From assembly GCF_014696225.1 (NCBI RefSeq), contig NZ_JACJPV010000031.1, positions 1 to 44,835 of the forward strand: a DNA stretch of 44,835 nt, read 5' to 3'. The translations under genes were made by a program, and so were the position numbers. This DNA comes from Anabaena sp. FACHB-1237. Lineage in GTDB: Bacteria; Cyanobacteriota; Cyanobacteriia; Cyanobacteriales; Nostocaceae. Positions 17,257 to 24,477 of the stretch are shown here, one piece after another. The notes under the pieces were generated by a model, which ran no database searches, was not told the DNA's origin, and was given only the letters and a program-made list of their open reading frames with translations. Positions within the stretch are counted from its first letter, which is position 1, and every line of letters begins with the position of its first letter.

Positions 17257-17569
17257 TTATAAAAATAGATTACAAGAGTCAGATACCCAACTTCTTTAGG
17301 ATATTTTTCCGCTAAGAGTTTACAAACGTTGTCAAAACTCATGGATTTATTAATTTTGATGTGATGATGAAAATTATAAGTTAAATGTGCTTCCCCATTT
17401 TCTTTCTTTTTGACTCAATTATTTCTTAATCTTCGTTAATCTTTATTAACTATTTGTAAGCTAATATAAACTAATGTAAACTAATATAAATTAAACTTTA
17501 AAATCCAGTAAAGTTGGGATATTTTTGATATTATTTTGATATTAATATTAATGAGAATTACTCAAAATT
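17257..17569. other. AT-rich gap with a 10-bp tandem repeat
   Basis: No gene. 17459-17490 has three 10-bp units (CTAATATAAA, CTAATGTAAA, CTAATATAAA), followed by GATATT repeats at 17518-17545. Near 17290 there is a weak relative of the 33-bp palindrome (ATACCCAACTTCTTTAGG). The promoter of the restriction-modification gene should be here. Confidence 0.6.
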
Positions 17570-20500
17570 ATGTTTAACTTTAATCAATACATCCAAAACC
17601 TACAAAAAAATATTAAACATGGTGGAGAACGCAGTCACTACTCCAGTTTACAAAGTTTAATAGAAGGTTTAGAAATTGGCATTAATACCATAGTAGAAGA
17701 AAAAGGTAATCAAGCGGGAATACCCGATTTAACTATCAGAAAAGATGATAGAGTTGTGGGATATATAGAAGCTAAAGATATTGATGTCACCATCACTAAA
17801 TTAACTAAAAAAAATGAACAGCAAGTTAAACGTTATTTAGAATCAAATATAGGTTATAACTTCATTTTAACTAATTACCTACAATTCCGTTGGTATGTAG
17901 ATGGAGAATGTGAAAAAATCGCTGAATTAGCTACTTTAGAAGAAGGAGAAATTACTCTAGTTGATGATTTAAAACCTATCAAAGAATTATTACAATCATT
18001 TCTGAATCAAAAAGCTAAAGATATTAATAATTATTATGATTTGGCTAAGGAAATAGCCGCTTATACTAAAACTATTAGAAATGCCATTGAATTATCTTTA
18101 GTAAGAGAAGATGCTACCGAAGAATTAAATCAGTTAAAAGAAACATTTAAAAAATTGCTATTGTTAGATATAGATAATGATAAATTTGCAGATATGTACG
18201 CCCAAACTATTGCTTATGGGTTATTTACTGCAAAAATTGGTCATACACAAAACCCTGAAGAATTTGCATTTAATCGCACTACAGCCAGTATTTATATTAC
18301 TGATAGAATCCCTTTTTTAAAAGGTTTATTTGATTTAGTTTTAGGAACTGGTAGCGTTAGTAAAATTCACAAATCAATTGAAAATTTAATTGAATTATTT
18401 AACAGAATAGATATGGCCAATATTTTAGAAAATTTTGGTCGAGAAACGCGCACAGAAGATCCTGTAATTCACTTTTATGAAACATTTTTAGCAGCTTATC
18501 AAGCATCATTAAGAAAAAGTCGCGGAGTTTATTATACTCCTGAACCTGTGGTTAAATTTATTGTGCGCGCTGTGAATGATATTTTAGTAGATAGAACAAT
18601 TTTTGATTTAGAATATGGTTTAGGAAATAGAAGAGTAACAATTCTTGATCCGGCAACAGGAACAGGAACATTTTTATATGCAGTTATTCAACAAATTTGT
18701 CATAATTTTGCTAAATATGATGTTCGTGGTTTGCATAATTTATTAAGAGATACAGAACTTTTAAATCGTCTTTTTGGTTTTGAGTTGTTAATGACTCCTT
18801 ATACCATAGCACATTTAAAAATAGGTGTATTATTGGGATATTTACAATATAAATTTGCACCAAATGAAAGATTAAAAATCTATTTAACTAATGCGTTGGA
18901 AGAAGGAATAAAACAAGGTGATTTAATCTCTGGTATTACCCAAATTATCGCGGAAGAATCAAGTCAAGCAGCAAAGGTAAAAACAGAAATTCCCATTACT
19001 GTGGTGTTAGGAAATCCTCCCTATTCTGTCAGTTCTCAAAATGCTAGTAAACGCAAAAGAATCTTAAATCAAGATGAAAAATATTTAGCAGATGTGGAAT
19101 ATACTGGTTTAGCTTGGAATAGAATTTATAAAACTGGTAAAGCAGGGAAAACTATTACAGAATTAACCCATATTGGGGAACTGTTAGAATTATATAAAGG
19201 TAGGGTAAGATTAGAAGGGGAGAAAAATATTCAACCTTTGGATGATGATTATATTAAATTTATCAGATTTGCCCAATATCAAATAGAAAATAATAGTCAG
19301 AATGCGGGTATTATTGGTTTTATTACTAATCATTCCTATCTTAATGGTTTAATTCATCGGGGAATGAGGGAGGAATTATTAAAGTATTTTGATACTTTAT
19401 ATATTATGGATTTACATGGTAATTCTTTATTAAAAGAAACTACTCCAGATGGTAATATTGATCAAAATATTTTTGATATTCAACAAGGTGTAGCAATTTT
19501 AATTGCTGTGCGCGAAAAAAGTAAACCTGATCTTTTTTCTAGTGCTTATAAATCCAGAAATGGTATTAAGGAAATGGCTAAGGTGTTATATTATGATTTA
19601 TGGGGAAATCGTGAGGATAAATATAATTTTTTAGAGTCTGCAAGTTTAGATAACGTTGATTGGATAGAGGTACAAGCTACTGAACCTAATTACTTTTTTG
19701 CACCGAAAAATTTTGATTATGAAGATGAATATAAAAGAGAGTTAAGTATTACTGATATTTTTTCCATTTATGCTGCGGGAGTGAAAACTAGAAGAGATAA
19801 TGTATGTGTTGAATATGATAGGGAACAATTAATAAATCGTTTTCATGATATTGCTACAAACACTAACTTAGAAGAATTAAAAGAAAAGTACAATATCAAA
19901 GATACAGAATATTGGACTTTAGAAAAAGCTAAGTTAAATATCCAAGAAAATGAAGTTGAATCAAATATATTATTATATGCTTATCGGCCATTTGATAATC
20001 GTTGGGTTTATTATAATCCTAAGATTATTGAAAGAGGGGATAGTCGTCAAGAATTAATGACACATTTATTAAAAGGTAATAATATTGCTTTACTTTCATG
20101 TCGTCAACAAGTTGAACCAGGTTTTTATCATATATTTTGTTCAGAAATTTTAACAGAACATTGTACTGTCTCATTGAAAAGTAGAGAAGCAACTTATGTT
20201 TTTCCTCTTTACACTTATCCAAATACAGAAAATAAACAAACTAACCTTTTCTTAGAAAAAACTCCTAATTTATCCTCACAATTTTTAGAAGCTATCAAAG
20301 CTAAACTGGGTAAAATACCAACTCCAGAACAAATATTTTACTATGCTTATGCAATATTTCATAGTCCCACTTATCGCACTAGATATGCTGAATTTCTCAA
20401 GATTGATTTTCCTCGTCTTCCCTTAACTAGTAATTCTCAATTATTCAACTCTTTAGCTATTAAAGGAGAAGAATTAGTTAATGTACATTTAATGAAATCG

Positions 20501-20818
20501 GATATATTCAATAATTTAATTACAACCTATCAACAAATAGGAGATAATCAAATTACCGAAATTACTTATCATGCAGAATTACAAAGAGTTTATATCAATA
20601 AAAAAAGTTATTTTACCGATATTCCTGCACATATTTGGCAATTTAAAATCGGTGGATATCAAGTATTAGATAAATGGTTAAAAGACAGAAAAAACGCAAG
20701 TCGAAAATTATCAAATGAGGAAATTATCCATTATCAAAAAATTGTTATTGCGTTAACTAGAACTTCAGAAATAATGCAGCAAATTGAGACAATGATTCCA
20801 TCATTTCCCATTGAATAA
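17570..20818 (+). CDS. Single-chain restriction-modification enzyme (type ISP/IIG-like)
   Basis: A 1082-residue protein combining nuclease, adenine methylase and target recognition. The N-terminal PD-(D/E)XK nuclease is visible as D53 (GIPDL) and E67-A-K69 (YIEAK). The N6-adenine methylase has motif X/I text SRGVYYTPEPVV and DPATGTGTF (about residue 358), and motif IV NPPY at 482-485. The C-terminal 350 residues are the specificity region, as in type ISP enzymes; the ISP helicase part seems absent, so architecture is closer to type IIG. Related proteins cut and methylate DNA as one polypeptide. No partner genes nearby; dnaG and the phosphatase are unrelated. Appears intact. Confidence 0.88.
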   Translation: MFNFNQYIQNLQKNIKHGGERSHYSSLQSLIEGLEIGINTIVEEKGNQAGIPDLTIRKDDRVVGYIEAKDIDVTITKLTKKNEQQVKRYLESNIGYNFILTNYLQFRWYVDGECEKIAELATLEEGEITLVDDLKPIKELLQSFLNQKAKDINNYYDLAKEIAAYTKTIRNAIELSLVREDATEELNQLKETFKKLLLLDIDNDKFADMYAQTIAYGLFTAKIGHTQNPEEFAFNRTTASIYITDRIPFLKGLFDLVLGTGSVSKIHKSIENLIELFNRIDMANILENFGRETRTEDPVIHFYETFLAAYQASLRKSRGVYYTPEPVVKFIVRAVNDILVDRTIFDLEYGLGNRRVTILDPATGTGTFLYAVIQQICHNFAKYDVRGLHNLLRDTELLNRLFGFELLMTPYTIAHLKIGVLLGYLQYKFAPNERLKIYLTNALEEGIKQGDLISGITQIIAEESSQAAKVKTEIPITVVLGNPPYSVSSQNASKRKRILNQDEKYLADVEYTGLAWNRIYKTGKAGKTITELTHIGELLELYKGRVRLEGEKNIQPLDDDYIKFIRFAQYQIENNSQNAGIIGFITNHSYLNGLIHRGMREELLKYFDTLYIMDLHGNSLLKETTPDGNIDQNIFDIQQGVAILIAVREKSKPDLFSSAYKSRNGIKEMAKVLYYDLWGNREDKYNFLESASLDNVDWIEVQATEPNYFFAPKNFDYEDEYKRELSITDIFSIYAAGVKTRRDNVCVEYDREQLINRFHDIATNTNLEELKEKYNIKDTEYWTLEKAKLNIQENEVESNILLYAYRPFDNRWVYYNPKIIERGDSRQELMTHLLKGNNIALLSCRQQVEPGFYHIFCSEILTEHCTVSLKSREATYVFPLYTYPNTENKQTNLFLEKTPNLSSQFLEAIKAKLGKIPTPEQIFYYAYAIFHSPTYRTRYAEFLKIDFPRLPLTSNSQLFNSLAIKGEELVNVHLMKSDIFNNLITTYQQIGDNQITEITYHAELQRVYINKKSYFTDIPAHIWQFKIGGYQVLDKWLKDRKNASRKLSNEEIIHYQKIVIALTRTSEIMQQIETMIPSFPIE

Positions 20819-20850
20819 TAAATAAAAAAATCAAGAAAAGAAAAAAATCA

Positions 20851-20883
20851 AGATCCCGGACTTCTTTAAGAAGTCCGGGATCT
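20851..20883. repeat. 33-bp dispersed palindrome, copy 3 (perfect)
   Basis: AGATCCCGGACTTCTT, one T, AAGAAGTCCGGGATCT: 16 bp perfectly inverted. It lies between the convergent ends of the restriction-modification gene and the phosphatase gene, where it could serve as a bidirectional terminator. Confidence 0.9.
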
Positions 20884-20895
20884 GAATTAAATGAA

Positions 20896-21375
20896 TTAAA
20901 GATATTTTTGCTTTACATACTCAAGTAACCCGCTACAAGCATCCATCAATAAATCAATTACTTGATGAAAACCCTCTGTTCCTCCATAATAAGGATCAGG
21001 AACTTCTTTAAGAGTAAATTTAGTACAAAAATCACACATTAATCTCACTTTATCATCATATTCACCATAACGATCAAGTTTGATAATTTGATGATAATTA
21101 TCTTCATCCATCGCTAAAATTAAATCAAATTCCTTAAAATCAGAAACTTGAAATTGTCGCGCTTCTCCACGCAGTTTAAACCCTAATTTATTATATGCTG
21201 CTGCACTCATTCTTGAATCAGGAGATGCACCAATATGGTAACTGGAAGTACCCGCAGAATCGCAAATGATTTTATCACTTAAACCCTGTTTTTCTACGAG
21301 ATGATTCATAATATTTTCTGCTGACGGAGAACGACAAATATTACCCAAACAGACAAATAACAATTTGTAGGCCAT
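20896..21375 (-). CDS. Low-molecular-weight protein-tyrosine phosphatase
   Basis: A 159-residue cytoplasmic phosphatase that removes phosphate from tyrosines, often linked in bacteria to exopolysaccharide export kinases. The P-loop is C9-LGNIC-R15-S (C-x5-R) and the general acid is in VPDPYYGG. Length matches the family. ATG start at 21373-21375 after an AGGAG-like stretch (TAGGAGTTAGTC on the minus strand). No kinase or capsule gene is nearby. Confidence 0.94.
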   Translation of the reverse strand: MAYKLLFVCLGNICRSPSAENIMNHLVEKQGLSDKIICDSAGTSSYHIGASPDSRMSAAAYNKLGFKLRGEARQFQVSDFKEFDLILAMDEDNYHQIIKLDRYGEYDDKVRLMCDFCTKFTLKEVPDPYYGGTEGFHQVIDLLMDACSGLLEYVKQKYL

Positions 21376-21411
21376 GACTAACTCCTATAAATTAATAATT
21401 ACCAATGATCA

Positions 21412-21588
21412 TTACCAAGTTACCATATTTTCCCACTTTTCTAAAGTTTTTTGACTAATTCCTAATACTCTATCTAAATCTTTCAATGATGTAAATTTTT
21501 GCTGTTCTCGTGCTAAAATTATTTTTTGGGCTAATTTTTTACCTACTGCGGGAGGTTGTTCTAATTCTGCTGTGGTTACGTTGATTTT
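21412..21588 (-). pseudogene. Helix-hairpin-helix tail cut off from the PLD gene
   Basis: On the minus strand the frame reads INVTTAELEQPP, AVGKKLAQKIILAREQ and FTSLKDLDRVLGISQKTLEK, ending VTW and a stop. It is a ComEA-type helix-hairpin-helix DNA-binding domain. There is no start codon: an in-frame TAG stands directly upstream at 21589-21591 and the 104-bp miniature element begins at 21596. The PLD lipoprotein gene, same strand, runs into the other end of that element. The simplest reading is one ancestral PLD-HhH gene split by the element, with a further one-base slip in the AAAA run near 21586. Confidence 0.75.
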
Positions 21589-21595
21589 CTAAAGA

Positions 21596-21699
21596 TAAGC
21601 TGTTGTGCCTTTAACTTGAATGATTAATACAAGCAAGATGCTTGTGCTACTGTAACTTCAGGTTTTTTAATTATACAGTGAGTGCTGCACATTAGCTTA
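21596..21699. mobile_element. 104-bp miniature element (TAAGC termini), copy B
   Basis: Left end TAAGCTGTTGTGC, right end complement TAAGCTAATGTGC (11 of 13 match), central palindrome ACAAGCAAGATGCTTGT. Same layout and length as copy A at 12716-12818. The element overlaps the last codons of the PLD gene and supplies its stop codon. Confidence 0.8.
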
Positions 21700-23131
21700 T
21701 TACTTTTTTAATTTGTGGACATGATTTTTCTTCCGCATCTATTTTAGATTTAATTCTCGCTGGTAAACCTATTCTAGCTTTTTGATAAAGACGGTTAAAT
21801 TCTTGTTGATAATGCGCTGCGATGACAGGATTTTCAATGATAATTAATGTTTCATCATTATTATTATTACCTGCTGCTGACCAATTATGAGATCCTGTAA
21901 TTACTGTTTTATTGTCAATAACTGCAAATTTATGATGTAATAAATCTCCTTGTGGTAATATGGGAACTCCTACGGTAGTGAGAGGATTTTTCCAGGGTTT
22001 ATTATCAATTTGATATTGGCATTTATTACTTAATGCTAATCCCATCATATCCAAAATATCACTATAATCACGATATGCAAATTGGGGTTCAATTAATGCT
22101 TTAATATCCACTTTTTGATCATGTTTTTTTTCCAGAATATTGGCAAGTTTTTGTTCCGAAAATATAAACAATGCAATATCAATATTTTTGGTCGCTGTAT
22201 TTAGGGTTTTTCCTATTAACCCATTACTGGATTTTTCCCAAGTTTGAGTAGGAGAAATTGGAGAAAAATTCACGGTGATTTGACTATTTCCCAAGGTAAT
22301 TTTTTGAGGTTCACGGATGGGTTTTTGTAAACCAAATTTACTATCTTTTTGTTTTCCTACTCCATCTCCCCACATTATATTAAATTCTTGAGTAAATAAT
22401 TTTGCTAATTCGGGACTATCTATTTTTAATAGGTTATTAGCATTACCTAAACTTTGATTATTGCTAATATCTCCCGATGTGTCACTAAAGGTAAAATTTG
22501 CTGAGGTAATAATTACAAACTGATTATCAACAATGGTAAATTTATGGTGCATTAAACTACTACCTTTTGAACCATCTTCTGTATCATCTATCCAAGGAAT
22601 TTGGGCATTTTTGATAATTGCGATCGCGTCTTTTTCGTTAATTTCATTATTGGTAAGTTTTCCATCTTGGTTAATATCAGCAAATTTGATAAATTCTTGA
22701 TATTTTTCCTGTTCTCTTGTTTGTAATTTGGCTATTTCCTGTGGTGTCAAACTACTCCAAGGACGAGAATAGTTATTTTCTAATATTAATCTAATTTTGA
22801 CACCTTCTTGCTGTTTTTTAGCTAATGTTTGGGCAATTTTTGGTAATCTTAATTCTTGTACTGCTATATCTATGGTAGATTTTGCGGTAGATATGGTATC
22901 TATTATTTGTTTTTCTAAATCATCTCCTAAACGGGTTTTTTGACGGTAATTTTCTTGATAGGAGGAAGTTTGAGAATTGTTAAAATAAACTTTGATTAAT
23001 TCATCTTGGGGAAGTGGAGGTAATGTTTGATTTGATAATTGATTTGATGATTGCACTTGTTGACAACCAATGAGAGATAAAATTAATAAAAATATATAGG
23101 TAAAATAATAAAAATTATGAATTTTCTGCAT
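21692..23131 (-). CDS. Phospholipase D-like lipoprotein with an EF-hand insertion, C-terminus replaced
   Basis: A 479-residue protein with two PLD motifs: H195-H-K197 (SLMHHKFTIVDN) and H399-H-K401 (LLHHKFAVIDN), each followed by an S/N-rich strand (TSANFT, GSHNWS). An N-terminal helix ends in the lipobox LIGC23, so it should be an envelope lipoprotein. Residues 152-163, DINQDGKLTNNE, form a canonical EF-hand calcium loop inside the first PLD domain. I choose ATG 23131, since AGGTGG stands just before it; a GTG at 23140 is possible. The last codon and stop come from the miniature element at 21596-21699; the lost tail is the HhH piece at 21412. Likely a nuclease or phosphodiesterase (inference). 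Confidence 0.82.
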   Translation of the reverse strand: MQKIHNFYYFTYIFLLILSLIGCQQVQSSNQLSNQTLPPLPQDELIKVYFNNSQTSSYQENYRQKTRLGDDLEKQIIDTISTAKSTIDIAVQELRLPKIAQTLAKKQQEGVKIRLILENNYSRPWSSLTPQEIAKLQTREQEKYQEFIKFADINQDGKLTNNEINEKDAIAIIKNAQIPWIDDTEDGSKGSSLMHHKFTIVDNQFVIITSANFTFSDTSGDISNNQSLGNANNLLKIDSPELAKLFTQEFNIMWGDGVGKQKDSKFGLQKPIREPQKITLGNSQITVNFSPISPTQTWEKSSNGLIGKTLNTATKNIDIALFIFSEQKLANILEKKHDQKVDIKALIEPQFAYRDYSDILDMMGLALSNKCQYQIDNKPWKNPLTTVGVPILPQGDLLHHKFAVIDNKTVITGSHNWSAAGNNNNDETLIIIENPVIAAHYQQEFNRLYQKARIGLPARIKSKIDAEEKSCPQIKKVIS

Positions 23132-23213
23132 AGTGTCCACCTAAATCTGATAAAATTAAATCACTAAATAACAAACACACACTACAATATACATTACTAT
23201 CCTTTGACAAATT

Positions 23214-24407
23214 ATGCAAATCTATTTAGATTATAGTGCAACTACTCCCATTCGTCCAGAAGCGATCGCTATCATGGAAACAGTTATGAAAGAACAATGG
23301 GGTAATCCTTCTAGTTTACATGAATGGGGAAATCGTGCAGCTTTAATATTAGAAAAAGCGCGTATTCAAGTGGCAAGTTTAATTAATGCTGTTCCTGAAT
23401 CAATTATTTTTACATCGGGAGGAACAGAAGCAGATAATTTAGCAATTATGGGGGTAGCAAGAAGTTATTCTGTTCCCCAACATATCATTATTTCTCGTGT
23501 AGAGCATTCGGCTATTGCTGAACCTGTGAAAATGTTAGAAAATTGGGGGTGGGAAGTAACCCGTTTACCAGTAAATCATCTGGGAAAAGTTAATCCTGAT
23601 GATTTAAAAAAGGCTTTACGACATAATACAGTGTTAATATCAATTATTCATGGACAAAGTGAAGTGGGAACTATTCAACCAATAGCTGAATTGGGAGAAA
23701 TTGCTAGAAGACATGGAACTTTATTCCATACAGATGCAGTACAAACTGTGGGAAGATTACCCATAGATGTGCAAAATTTACCTGTAGATTTATTGAGTTT
23801 ATCTAGTCATAAATTATATGGTCCGATGGGATCTGGTGCTTTATATATTCGTCCAGATTTACAGGTAAATTCTCAAATTTTACCATTATTATGTGGAGGA
23901 GGTCAAGAAAAAGGACTGCGTTCAGGAACACAAGCAACTGCGATAATTGCAGGTTTAGGAATAGCCGCAGAATTAGCAGCAAAAGAGCTAGAATTAGAGA
24001 GGTTAAGATTAATAGAACTACGCGATCGCCTATTTACTAAACTATCACAAATTCCCCAATTAATTCCTACTGGAGACTTAGTTGATCGCTTACCTCATCA
24101 TCTCAGTTTTTGTCTACAATATGATCATGATCATCTTCATGGAGAAAAAATTACGGGTAAAACTTTAGTACGTCAATTAAATTTAGCTGGTATTGGTATT
24201 AGCGCAGGTGCGGCTTGCAATAGCGGCAAAATTACACCTAGTGCCATTTTATTAGCAATGGGTTATTCAGAAAAAGCAGCTTTAGGAGGAATTAGACTCA
24301 CATTAGGTAAACAAACCACAGTAGCAGATATTGACTGGACAGCAATAGTAATTGCACAAATTTTACAAAGATTAACACAAAATCACACGACATTTATTTT
24401 TAATTAA
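23214..24407 (+). CDS. Cysteine desulfurase (class V aminotransferase, NifS/IscS-like)
   Basis: A 397-residue PLP enzyme that takes sulfur from cysteine for Fe-S clusters or other thio-cofactors. The PLP lysine is K200 (SLSSHKLYGP), the aspartate is in HTDAVQ and the persulfide cysteine is C335 (SAGAACNSGK). The N-terminus IYLDYSATTPI is typical. An unusual histidine-rich stretch, YDHDHLHG (303-310), sits before the active-site loop. HGQSEVGT replaces the more common HANNEIGT. ATG 23214. The 3' end is seven bases from the next possible start (24415). It is not in a nif or suf cluster, so which pathway it serves cannot be told. Confidence 0.92.
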   Translation: MQIYLDYSATTPIRPEAIAIMETVMKEQWGNPSSLHEWGNRAALILEKARIQVASLINAVPESIIFTSGGTEADNLAIMGVARSYSVPQHIIISRVEHSAIAEPVKMLENWGWEVTRLPVNHLGKVNPDDLKKALRHNTVLISIIHGQSEVGTIQPIAELGEIARRHGTLFHTDAVQTVGRLPIDVQNLPVDLLSLSSHKLYGPMGSGALYIRPDLQVNSQILPLLCGGGQEKGLRSGTQATAIIAGLGIAAELAAKELELERLRLIELRDRLFTKLSQIPQLIPTGDLVDRLPHHLSFCLQYDHDHLHGEKITGKTLVRQLNLAGIGISAGAACNSGKITPSAILLAMGYSEKAALGGIRLTLGKQTTVADIDWTAIVIAQILQRLTQNHTTFIFN

Positions 24408-24477
24408 ATTAGATATGAAATTAGATATAATTGATCAAACAGTTGTAAAAAATGCCCCATCAATAGAGATATTTATT

